From JAJPKK01 sp963787675 (GTDB lineage Bacteria > Pseudomonadota > Alphaproteobacteria > Rhizobiales > Xanthobacteraceae), in the NCBI GenBank assembly GCA_963787675.1, contig CAWBDV010000010.1, positions 682,001-746,000 of the forward strand: DNA of 64,000 bases, in the 5' to 3' direction. The position numbers and the translations under genes were made by a program. The notes below the pieces were generated by a model. It saw only the letters and a program-made list of their open reading frames with translations, was not told the origin of the DNA and did no database searches. Numbering within the stretch: position 1 is the stretch's first letter; each line of letters opens with the position of its first letter. Of the stretch, positions 41,347 to 49,172 are shown in pieces.

Positions 41347-42019
41347 GGCCGGCTCCTTTCATGGTGAACATCGCGTCGTCATAGGCGGACTTGCGCACTG
41401 CGGCAGGAGCCTTGAGGCGCTGGTCGGGTTCGTCGACGGTCATGCGGATGCCGGGATAGCCCACCAAGTCCCATCCGATGAAGCCGGCATTGCCGCCGTA
41501 ATAGGGATCGCAGAAGGTGCCCTGGATGGTGTGGGCTCGCGCCAGCGCGAAGAACGCGGCGGCGTTCGGCACGAAGCCGGTCGCAACGTTTTTCTCGAGG
41601 TCCCCGAGCACCGTGTCCTGGTCCGCCGCCGATAGGCGCGCGAACGGGCTGCCCTTGGTGGATTGCGCATAAGCGTCCAATGCCGCAAGGCCTGCGGCAT
41701 AAGCGTCGCGCGAGGTTCGCAACGGGCCGGTGAGGGCGCGGTCGATGTAATGGGCGGCGCGTGCTTCGGCGGCGCCCGGCCCATTCTCGTCGCTCGGGAT
41801 GAGCCGCGCGCAGATCGCCTCCAGCGTATCAACTTCGGCGGCGGTCAGCGTCTCGAGTGCTTCGCGCTGCAATGCTGCCGGTGCGGGATGCGATTGCGCC
41901 GCCGCTGGCGCGGTGTCTGCAAGCGGGCCGCCGGCAATTGCAGCAGCGCCCGCCACACCGACCTGCTTGAAAAGGCTTCGCCGGGACACGTCTCGCGGCG
42001 TGCTTTCATCGTTCGCCAT
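41330..42019 (-). CDS. Gluconate 2-dehydrogenase subunit 3 family protein, Tat-exported
   Basis: This 229-residue protein has a twin-arginine signal (DVSRRSLFKQVGVAGAAAIAGG). The subunit-3 domain then runs from LETLTAAEVDTLEAICARLIPSD to DPYYGGNAGFIGWDLVGYPG. In characterised enzymes this subunit carries the FAD subunit across the membrane and aids electron transfer. The ATG at 42019 is preceded by GGGAGGG. The 17-base overlap with the downstream GMC gene fits a co-translated complex. Upstream, 95 bases away, is a Bug receptor gene on the same strand. Confidence 0.87.
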   Translation of the reverse strand: MANDESTPRDVSRRSLFKQVGVAGAAAIAGGPLADTAPAAAQSHPAPAALQREALETLTAAEVDTLEAICARLIPSDENGPGAAEARAAHYIDRALTGPLRTSRDAYAAGLAALDAYAQSTKGSPFARLSAADQDTVLGDLEKNVATGFVPNAAAFFALARAHTIQGTFCDPYYGGNAGFIGWDLVGYPGIRMTVDEPDQRLKAPAAVRKSAYDDAMFTMKGAGHGHRP

Positions 42020-42114
42020 GTTTCCCTCCCGAGAATTCGCTCTCGAGAGGCTGCACCTTTGTGTCGATATCGGCAAGGTGGTCGCCGGACGTCCGCCGGC
42101 GCACCTTTCGCCGT

Positions 42115-43119
42115 CTACTCCACGGTAATGCCGCTCTCGTGCACGAGAGGGGCCCAGCGCGCGATTTCGGCGACTAGGAACGCGGTGAACTCGCCGGGCG
42201 TCAGCGGATCGGCCAGCACCGCATCGCGATCGAGCCGCGCGCGGACATCGGGGCGATGGAGTACGGCGATGACCTCATGGTTTAGGGCCTGGGTCATCGC
42301 CTCAGGCAGGCCGCGCGGCGCCGACAGCGAGAACCACGTGGTGGTGACGAGCTCCGGATAGCCCTCTTCCTTGAACGTCGGGATATCGGGCGCCTGCTGC
42401 AGGCGCGCTTCGGAGGTGACGGCGAGCGGAACCAACTTTCCGGTGCGCACATATTCGCCGACGATGCCCCAGCTCTGTGAGCTCATGCCGATGTGCCCGG
42501 CGACGGCATCCATGAGACCGATCGCGCCCGACCGGTAGCCGACCGGCGTCAGCGTAATGCTGTTGCGCCGTGCGAAGGATTCGGCAACGAGCTGACCATT
42601 GCTCCCTGGCCCGGACATGGCATAGGCGAGGCTTCCGTCGTGCCGCACGCGGGCGACAAGCTCCTTCAGTGTATGCACGCCGAGCGCTGGGTTGACCACG
42701 AACAGGTTCGGCGCGCCGCCGAAATATCCGATGTGGGTGAAGTCGTGCACCGGATCGAAGCCGACATTCGGATTGGCGAGCGGCAAGACGACCAGCAACG
42801 GGAAACCCGTGACGATGAGATTGTAGCCGTCAGGCGGCGTTGCGCGCACCAGGGCAGCGCCGACGACGCCGTTCCCGCCGGGACGATTTTCCACATAGAA
42901 CTGCTGATGAAAGACGTTGGAGAGATGCTCGGCGAGAATGCGTCCGAGAATATCCGGCATGCCGCCCGGCGCATGCGGCACGGTGATGCGCACCGGCCGC
43001 TCGGGCCACGACGCGGCGCCGGCGGTCGAAGTAAGCACGACGCTCAACGCAAGCGAAACGAGCACGGCCGCCGCGATGACGAACGGTGTTACAATTCGCC
43101 GGCCACGCCTTTCTCTCAC
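42115..43119 (-). CDS. Bug-family (TTT) substrate-binding protein
   Basis: This protein of about 334 residues has a signal peptide (VTPFVIAAAVLVSLALSVVLTSTAGA, read VTPFVIAAAVLVSL and ALSVVLTSTAGA). The Bug domain follows: WPERPVRITVPHAPGGMPDILGRILA (as WPERPVRITVPHAPGG, MPDILGRILA), FYVENRPGGNGVVGAALVR and PPDGYNLIVTGFPLL. The frame is open up to 43311, but residues before MRERRGRR derive from a palindromic repeat. I propose GTG at 43119, the first base-paired edge of that repeat. It lies between a ThDP enzyme and a sugar-dehydrogenase pair on the same strand, so all may serve one substrate. Confidence 0.72.
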   Translation of the reverse strand: MRERRGRRIVTPFVIAAAVLVSLALSVVLTSTAGAASWPERPVRITVPHAPGGMPDILGRILAEHLSNVFHQQFYVENRPGGNGVVGAALVRATPPDGYNLIVTGFPLLVVLPLANPNVGFDPVHDFTHIGYFGGAPNLFVVNPALGVHTLKELVARVRHDGSLAYAMSGPGSNGQLVAESFARRNSITLTPVGYRSGAIGLMDAVAGHIGMSSQSWGIVGEYVRTGKLVPLAVTSEARLQQAPDIPTFKEEGYPELVTTTWFSLSAPRGLPEAMTQALNHEVIAVLHRPDVRARLDRDAVLADPLTPGEFTAFLVAEIARWAPLVHESGITVE

Positions 43120-43271
43120 CTCCCCCTGGAGGGGGGAGGTCGCCCGCGCGCTCGCGCGGGCGGGAGGGGGTGGCAGCGCTGCAACAAGCTCAGCACTGCG
43201 CGTTGCTGAAGCGCTGTCACCCCACCCCGAAACGTCTTCGACGGTTAGACCCTCCCCCTTCAGGGGAGGGT
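43119..43271. repeat. Mosaic palindromic repeat element upstream of a Bug receptor gene
   Basis: Three hairpins are strung together. CCTCCCCC/GGGGGAGG has loop TGGAG (43119-43139), CGCCCGCGCG/CGCGCGGGCG has loop CT (43141-43162), and ACCCTCCCC/GGGGAGGGT has loop CTTCA (43249-43271). The layout is that of dispersed GC-rich repeats of Bradyrhizobium-like genomes and resembles the element between pqqC and pqqD. It lies between the ThDP enzyme stop and the receptor start and stays open in the receptor's reading frame. Confidence 0.65.
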
Positions 43272-43315
43272 GAAAGCCGTCGAGCCCCCGCGTACCTATC
43301 TGCATGTTCATTCGC

Positions 43316-45007
43316 TCACCGATTGAGAATCACGTTCACGATTGCTGTTCGCCCCGCATTCACCTCGGCAAGCGCCTTCGTCAGTGCCGGCTTAAGCTGC
43401 GCCGGATCGTCGACCTTCTCACCGGGGAAATCGAAATGCGTGCCCAGCCGCTCGTAGTCGGGGCCGTTGATGGCGACGCCATGATAGAGCTTTTGGTTCA
43501 CGGCCACGCCATCGGGATAATATCGGTCATGGTTGTTCTGCATCGCCTGATATTTCTTGTTGTTGAAGACGATGATGAGGATCGGCAGGTTGCAGTCGCG
43601 CGACGCGCCGAGGCCCTGGATGATCGGGTTGTAGAGCAGCGAACCGTCGCCGATCACCAGCACCACCGGCCGCTGTGGTGCGGCAAGCTTGACGCCGAGC
43701 GCAACGCCGATTCCCTGGCCGAGGCCGCCGTACACGTAGAAATAGCTCTGCGGCAGGTTCCAGGAGAGGTGCTGGCGGATCATCGGGCTGTGCACGATGG
43801 TCTCGTCGACGTAGATCGCGTCCGCCGGCAGCACGTCGCGCATCGCGGCGATCAGCGCCAGCGGGTCGACCGGCCGCAAGCTCATTCGCTCTGCCTCGGC
43901 GGCACGTAATGCAGCTTGTTTCTTTTCGTGCGCGGCGGCCCATTTGTCGCGGCGCGCCGTATTCGGCGCGACGCCGCGCGCCTTTAGCGCTGCGACGAGC
44001 AGCGCCAATGTCGCCGCGATGTCCGCTTCGAGATACATATCGGCATGAAGATGCTGGTAGACCCAGTGTCCCTTGATGGGCGTTTCGCCGATCGCCGCGA
44101 TGAATGCGCCGGGCGGGCGGCTGCGCGGCGGATACCAGGGATTGCGCGATGCGACCAGAAGTACGACGTCGGCGTCCTTCGCGATCGGCTCGAAGTTCAT
44201 GCCCTGATGCAGCGGATGATCTTTCGGAAAGTTCGCATGGGTCGTCGAAGAGCCCTCGACAACGGGCGTGCCGAGAAGCTCGGCGAGTTCAACGAGCGGC
44301 GCCAGCGTTGCCGGGTCCTTGCCCGCCGATTGCGTCTCGATCACGGGATTTTTTGCCCGCGCAAGACGTTCGGCGAGCGCATCGATGTCGGCCGGCATCG
44401 GCTGCGCCTTGGGTGCGGGCGGCACGCGCCGCGTCTGCACCGGCTGCACCCATTCGTGGACCATGTGCTCGACCGGCACGTTGATGTAGACCGGGCCGTG
44501 GGGCTGGCGCTGCGCCAATTCACCGACGCGGACCACCGTCTCATAGAGCGACCATGGGCTCGTGATGGCGGTCGCATGCTTGACGACCGGCTCGATCAGC
44601 CGCTGCGGTCCGCCGACGACAGAGAGGCTGCGATACCACTGCTGGCCCGGCTCGAAATTCGGGTCTTCCCCGAAGCTCAGCGCTTCACCCGACATCACCA
44701 GCATCGGAACTTCGGTTTGCTGCGCCGCCTGCACCGCCATCGAACCTTGGAGGAGACCCGGACCAGCGTGAAGGAGCACGGCTTGCATGCGGCCGGTCAT
44801 CTGCGTGTAGCCGATCGCCATGTCGACGGCCGTGCTCTCGTGCCACACGTCGAAGTAGGTAGGTCCAGGCTGATTGCCGGTCTTTTGCCGCGCCAACGCC
44901 TCCCACACGGAAGCCCATTCCGATCCCGGCGACGAAATGATGTAGTCGACGCCGAGATTGCGAAACGCCTCCAGGATCGCTTCGCCGCCGTCATGGTAAT
45001 TTTTCAA
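43316..45007 (-). CDS. Thiamine-diphosphate-dependent enzyme (acetolactate synthase / benzoylformate decarboxylase type)
   Basis: This 563-residue protein has the three-domain ThDP layout. The N-terminal PYR domain has YIISSPGSEWASVWEAL and HESTAVDMAIGYTQMTGR, with the catalytic-type Glu in HES. A central domain follows, and the C-terminal PP domain has VIGDGSLLYNPIIQGLGASRDCNLPILIIVFNN (the GDG-x~25-NN motif, read VIGDGSLLYNPIIQ and LPILIIVFNN). It decarboxylates or ligates a 2-oxo acid. I chose TTG at 45007 (MKNYHDGGEA) with GGAG eight bases upstream; the longer frame reads through a repeat. A Bug receptor and GMC dehydrogenase follow. Confidence 0.8.
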   Translation of the reverse strand: MKNYHDGGEAILEAFRNLGVDYIISSPGSEWASVWEALARQKTGNQPGPTYFDVWHESTAVDMAIGYTQMTGRMQAVLLHAGPGLLQGSMAVQAAQQTEVPMLVMSGEALSFGEDPNFEPGQQWYRSLSVVGGPQRLIEPVVKHATAITSPWSLYETVVRVGELAQRQPHGPVYINVPVEHMVHEWVQPVQTRRVPPAPKAQPMPADIDALAERLARAKNPVIETQSAGKDPATLAPLVELAELLGTPVVEGSSTTHANFPKDHPLHQGMNFEPIAKDADVVLLVASRNPWYPPRSRPPGAFIAAIGETPIKGHWVYQHLHADMYLEADIAATLALLVAALKARGVAPNTARRDKWAAAHEKKQAALRAAEAERMSLRPVDPLALIAAMRDVLPADAIYVDETIVHSPMIRQHLSWNLPQSYFYVYGGLGQGIGVALGVKLAAPQRPVVLVIGDGSLLYNPIIQGLGASRDCNLPILIIVFNNKKYQAMQNNHDRYYPDGVAVNQKLYHGVAINGPDYERLGTHFDFPGEKVDDPAQLKPALTKALAEVNAGRTAIVNVILNR

Positions 45008-45095
45008 GCGCTTCGCTCCGAACTGCTCCGGCGCTGCGCCGGCGAGACGACGATAGCCGAGAGCCCGCCGCAGCGAAACCCGGCGCACGAACTCG

Positions 45096-45179
45096 TAGCC
45101 CGGATGAGCGAAGCGACATCCGGGTAAACGGTTCAATCGTTGATCGGCTGCCCGGATGTCGCTTCGCGCATCCAGGCTA
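45096..45179. repeat. Long inverted repeat TAGCCCGGATG...CATCCAGGCTA
   Basis: Two 29-base arms (45096-45124 and 45151-45179) are complementary at 27 of 29 positions, beginning TAGCCCGGATGAGCGAAG and ending GCGCATCCAGGCTA, with a 26-base loop. This is a recognisable dispersed element of alpha- and gammaproteobacteria. It lies between the divergent ThDP gene and Mo-hydroxylase gene, where their promoters should be. The adjacent bases 45020-45080 hold further CGCCGG-type dyads. Confidence 0.75.
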
Positions 45180-45228
45180 CGGCGATTGTGTCTTTTTGGA
45201 TTGCGCGCCTTTCTCACTTGGCCGATGA

Positions 45229-47589
45229 ATGGCACCCGTTGAAGACGAGAATCAAGTGATCCTCCACAATTCGATCCTCTCTGGCGGCGATCGTCAGCGC
45301 CCCAACACCTATGTCGGGGCGCCGATCGAGCGGACCGAGGATCTGCGCCTGCTGCGCGGGCGAGGCTGCTATCTCGACGATCTTTCGCGGTCGGGGCAGT
45401 GGCATGCCGCGTTCGTTCGCAGCTCGGTTGCGCACGGCAGGCTGCGCGGCATTGATGATGGCGCGGCGCGGGCCATGCGAGGCGTGCGCGCGGTCATCAC
45501 CGCGGCCGATATCGGGTCGAAAGTTCCGACGATCCCGTTCCGTCGGCCAAATCCGACCACCGCACCGTACGCGCAGCCGGTCATCGCGAGCGAAGTCGTG
45601 CGCTACGTGGGCGAGCCAGTTGCGATGGTGCTTGCCGATACGCCGGAGCAGGCCGAGGACGCCGCATCGACAATCGCTCTCGATATCTCGGCGCTGCCCC
45701 CTGTTGTTGACCGCGCAGCCTCGGTTGCCGCGACGACGCTGCTGTTTCCGGGAACAAGCAGCAATTGCGCGACCACCTTCATGGCGGAGATGGGCGACGT
45801 CACTGCTGCGTTCCGCGATGCGCCGTACGTGCGGCGGGAGACGTTTCGCGTGCAACGCCTCACCGCGTTCACGATGGAGACCCGCGGGCTTCTCGCCGAG
45901 TGGGACGGTGCCAAGCTCACCATGTCGGGCGCTGCCAAGCTGCCGTTCTTCAATCGCCGCACGCTGGCCGCCATGATGGAGCTGCCGGAGACCGCGGTCG
46001 ACTACATCGAATACGACGTCGGCGGCGGATTTGGCGCACGCGGCGAATTCTACCCGGAGGATTTCCTGGTGGCGTTTGCCGCGCGCCGCTTCGGTCACCC
46101 GATCAAGTGGGTCGAGGACCGGCGCGAGCATTTCATGACGATCGCCCACGCGCGCGAGGCCGAATGCGATGTGGAAATCGCGCTCGAACACGACGGCACG
46201 ATCCGCGGCATTCGCGGCGACATCTTCGTCGACATCGGCGCCTATGTGCGGCCGAACGGCACCACGCCGGTGCGCAACGTGGCGCAATTCCTCTCCGGGC
46301 CATATCGCGTGCCGAACTTGCGCATCGCGGCGCACGCGATGATGAGCAACAAGACGCCGACGGGCACGTATCGCGCACCTGGGCGCTTCGAGGGCTGCTT
46401 CTTCTGCGAGCGCCTGCTCGATCTCGCCGCGCGCGACCTCGATCTCGATCGGCTCGCAATCCGCCGCCGTAATCTCCTGACCGCGCCCGAGATGCCCTAC
46501 GCGCTTGCGCCGATCGTGCCCGATGATGGCCTCGGCAAGACCCAATGCGACAGCGGTGACTACCGGCGCACGTTCGATCGCTGCCTAGCCGAATTCGGCT
46601 GGGCTGAAAAAGCGAATCTCAACGGACGCCTCATCGATGGCCGCTACCACGGCCTCGGCGTTGCCTGCTACATCGAAGGCGGCGGCTCCGGTCCGCGCGA
46701 GCATGCGCGGATGAAACTGGAGGCGGACGGTTCGGTCTCGCTTTCGGTTGGTTCCTCGGCTGTCGGGCAAGGCATCGAGACTGTGATGGCGCAGATCGCC
46801 GCCGATGCGCTTCACCTGCCGCTCGATCGCATCAAGGTGATGCACGCTTCGACGAACCTGCTGCGCGAGGGGTTCGGCTCCTATGGCTCGCGCGCGACGG
46901 TGATGGGCGGATCGGCCGTCGTCGATGCTGCCGGCAAACTCTTGGACGCGTTGCGCTCAGCGGCCGGCGCGAGGCTTGGCGTAGCGGCGGCCGATATCAC
47001 TTTTGCAGATGGCGTCGCGCATGGAGCGGGCAAGGGTGTGTCCTGGGCCGAGCTTGCCGCCGCGGAAGACATTTCGGCCGAAGGCGTGTTCGCGAGCTCG
47101 CGGCCGACTTACAGCTACGGCACCGCATGCGCGCGCGTCGCCGTCGATCCAGGTACGGGCGCAGTGGATCTCATCGACTACGTTGTGGTCGACGACGTCG
47201 GCCGCATCGTCAACCCGCTGACGCTGCACGGGCAGGTGATCGGCGGCGCGGTGCAAGGCTGCGGCAGCGTGTTTGGCGAACATCTCGTCTATGACGAAGA
47301 AGGGCAGTTGCTGGTCGCGACGCTCGCCGACTACCTGGTGCCGCTCGCGACCGATTTCCCAAACCTGCGGGCGGTGTCGTTGCAGGAGTATCCCTCGCCC
47401 AACAATCCGCTCGGCGTCAAAGGGGCGGGGGAGGGCGGTGTCATCCCGGTCGGTGGGGCGCTCGCCAACGCGGTTGCGGCTGCGCTTACTGACCTCTGTG
47501 TCGAGCCGCGTGCATTGCCGCTCTCGCCGCCGGCGGTGTGGGGGCTCATAAAGGAAGCGCGAAAAGCCCGGAGCACGCGGACACCATAG
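45229..47589 (+). CDS. Xanthine dehydrogenase / CoxL-family molybdopterin-binding large subunit
   Basis: This 786-residue molybdenum hydroxylase large subunit begins with the family start (YVGAPIERTEDLRLLRGRGCYLDD). It carries DVGGGFGARGEFYPED, TGTYRAPGRFEGCFFCERLLDL and the catalytic Glu in GVKGAGEGGVIPVGGALANAV. The active-site loop reads TYRAPGR, not the AYRCSFR of form I CO dehydrogenase, so another substrate is expected. No FAD (CoxM) or 2Fe-2S (CoxS) gene lies next to it, so partners must come from elsewhere. An 8-oxoguanine-deaminase-like gene converges on it, hinting at purine or N-heterocycle metabolism. Confidence 0.85.
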   Translation: MAPVEDENQVILHNSILSGGDRQRPNTYVGAPIERTEDLRLLRGRGCYLDDLSRSGQWHAAFVRSSVAHGRLRGIDDGAARAMRGVRAVITAADIGSKVPTIPFRRPNPTTAPYAQPVIASEVVRYVGEPVAMVLADTPEQAEDAASTIALDISALPPVVDRAASVAATTLLFPGTSSNCATTFMAEMGDVTAAFRDAPYVRRETFRVQRLTAFTMETRGLLAEWDGAKLTMSGAAKLPFFNRRTLAAMMELPETAVDYIEYDVGGGFGARGEFYPEDFLVAFAARRFGHPIKWVEDRREHFMTIAHAREAECDVEIALEHDGTIRGIRGDIFVDIGAYVRPNGTTPVRNVAQFLSGPYRVPNLRIAAHAMMSNKTPTGTYRAPGRFEGCFFCERLLDLAARDLDLDRLAIRRRNLLTAPEMPYALAPIVPDDGLGKTQCDSGDYRRTFDRCLAEFGWAEKANLNGRLIDGRYHGLGVACYIEGGGSGPREHARMKLEADGSVSLSVGSSAVGQGIETVMAQIAADALHLPLDRIKVMHASTNLLREGFGSYGSRATVMGGSAVVDAAGKLLDALRSAAGARLGVAAADITFADGVAHGAGKGVSWAELAAAEDISAEGVFASSRPTYSYGTACARVAVDPGTGAVDLIDYVVVDDVGRIVNPLTLHGQVIGGAVQGCGSVFGEHLVYDEEGQLLVATLADYLVPLATDFPNLRAVSLQEYPSPNNPLGVKGAGEGGVIPVGGALANAVAAALTDLCVEPRALPLSPPAVWGLIKEARKARSTRTP

Positions 47590-47591
47590 AG

Positions 47592-47716
47592 GCGTAGGGT
47601 GGGCAAAGCGCGGCGTGAGCCGCGCGTGCCCACGTGCGCCCGTTCCGCGTGGGCACGGCGGACCTGCAGCCGTGCCTACTTTGGCACAGCATCGGCCGCC
47701 TTTGCCCACCCTACGC
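47592..47716. repeat. 125-bp repeat with perfect 17-bp terminal inverted repeats, in a convergent gap
   Basis: GCGTAGGGTGGGCAAAG (47592-47608) and its exact complement CTTTGCCCACCCTACGC (47700-47716) bound the element. A second, perfect 9-bp pair (CGTGCCCAC 47625-47633, GTGGGCACG 47649-47657) lies inside. It fills the space between the stops of the Mo-hydroxylase and deaminase genes almost exactly, so it may act as a bidirectional terminator. It has the form of a MITE-like or REP-like repeat without coding capacity. Confidence 0.7.
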
Positions 47717-47723
47717 GCTGTGT

Positions 47724-49082
47724 CTACGCGCCGTCGGCGAGCACGCGGGCGAGGCGGTTCTGCGTCTCGATGATCTTCGGCAGATCGGCGGTAACGAGCC
47801 GGCCCTCCTTCACGACAATCCGTCCGTTGATCACACTCAGTGCCACGCTTGCGGGCGCGCAGAAAACGAGCGCCGCGACCGCATCGTGGAGGCCGCCGGC
47901 AAAGCCGATGCTGCGCAGGTCGAAGGCGACGAAGTCTGCGGCCATGTCGGGAGCGAGCGCACCGATGTCGTCACGGTTGAGGACGCGCGCACCCCCGAGC
48001 GTCGCGATCTCCAGGGCCTGCCGCGCCGTCATCGCATCCGGGCCGAAGCCCACGCGTGCAAGCAGCATAGCTTGGCGCGCCTCCGCCAGCAGGTGGCCCG
48101 AATCATTCGAGGCCGAGCCGTCGACGCCGAGCCCGACCGGAACGCCCGCGGCGCGCATCCGGCCGATCGGCGCGATGCCCGACGCGAGGCGCATGTTCGA
48201 GCACGGGCAGTGAGCAACGCCGGTACCGGTTTTCCCGAACAGTGCGATGCCGTGAGCGTCGAGCTTGACGCAGTGCGCGTGCCAGACGTCGCGCCCGACC
48301 CAGCCAGCGTCTTCGACATACTCTGCAGGCGTCATGTTGAACATCTCGCGGGTGAACGCCACGTCCTTGTCGTTCTCGGCGAGATGGGTGTGCATGCCGA
48401 CGCCGCGGCTGCGGGCGAGCGTCACCGCCTCGCGCATCAGGTCCCGGCTCACCGTGAACGGCGAGCACGGCGCAACCACGATGCGCAGCATCGCGAGCCG
48501 GTTGCAATCGTTGTACGCATCGATCACGCGCATCATGTCCTTCATGATCGCGTCTTCATCCTCGACCAGCCCGTCGGGAGGCAGGCCGCCTTTGCTGACG
48601 CCGAGGCTCATCGCGCCGCGGCTCGCGTGAAAGCGGATGCCGATCTCGCGCGCGGCCTCGATCTCGTCATCGAGACGGCAGCCGTCGGGATAGAGATAGA
48701 GATGATCCATCGCGGTGGTGCAGCCCGACAGGATCAGCTCCGCCATCGCGGTCAAGGCCGAGGCCTTGATCATCTCCGGCCTGAGATTTTGCCAGACCGG
48801 GAAGAGCGCGGTGAGCCAGTCGAACAGTTCGGCATCCTGCGCCGCCGGCAGCGCGCGCGTCAGCGTCTGGAACATGTGGTGGTGCGTATTGACAAGCCCC
48901 GGAATGACGATGTGGCCCCTGAGGTCGATGACCTCGTCGGCGGTTGACGGCAAATCGGCGCTCGGCCCCACCGCCGTGATGCGGTTGTCGGTGACGAACA
49001 GGCCACCGTTGCGAATCTCGCGCCGCGACGCATCCATGGTGACGACGACATCGGCATTCTTGACCAATAGGGTCCTGGGCAT
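47724..49082 (-). CDS. Amidohydrolase, 8-oxoguanine deaminase / chlorohydrolase (AtzB/TrzN) family
   Basis: This 452-residue TIM-barrel amidohydrolase has VIPGLVNTHHHMFQTLTRALP (HxH metal ligands), MHTHLAENDKD, VWHAHCVKLDAHG and GLGVDGSASNDSGHLL (metal Asp). The composite beta-sandwich is split at both ends (LLVKNADVVVTMD; INGRIVVKEGRLV). The NTHHHMFQTLTRAL segment is characteristic of 8-oxoguanine deaminases, which form urate from 8-oxoguanine. Related enzymes dechlorinate triazines. The ATG at 49082 is standard. It converges with the Mo-hydroxylase gene across the 125-bp repeat. Confidence 0.86.
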   Translation of the reverse strand: MPRTLLVKNADVVVTMDASRREIRNGGLFVTDNRITAVGPSADLPSTADEVIDLRGHIVIPGLVNTHHHMFQTLTRALPAAQDAELFDWLTALFPVWQNLRPEMIKASALTAMAELILSGCTTAMDHLYLYPDGCRLDDEIEAAREIGIRFHASRGAMSLGVSKGGLPPDGLVEDEDAIMKDMMRVIDAYNDCNRLAMLRIVVAPCSPFTVSRDLMREAVTLARSRGVGMHTHLAENDKDVAFTREMFNMTPAEYVEDAGWVGRDVWHAHCVKLDAHGIALFGKTGTGVAHCPCSNMRLASGIAPIGRMRAAGVPVGLGVDGSASNDSGHLLAEARQAMLLARVGFGPDAMTARQALEIATLGGARVLNRDDIGALAPDMAADFVAFDLRSIGFAGGLHDAVAALVFCAPASVALSVINGRIVVKEGRLVTADLPKIIETQNRLARVLADGA

Positions 49083-49172
49083 GTTGCCTCCGGTATGCTC
49101 AACTGCCTTGCTGCACGGTGCGGCTTATTGATGCAAGACCGGTTCCAGTCTTGCCGGCCGGATTAAGATAAA

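Noticed and set aside
43120..43311. Extended N terminus of the Bug receptor from ATG 43311
   Set aside because: The added 64 residues are translation of a palindromic repeat, and the signal peptide would be buried; a start at 43119 is preferred.
45008..45235. 76-residue upstream extension of the ThDP enzyme
   Set aside because: It translates repeat sequence and overlaps the divergent Mo-hydroxylase start; TTG 45007 with GGAG upstream fits the family.
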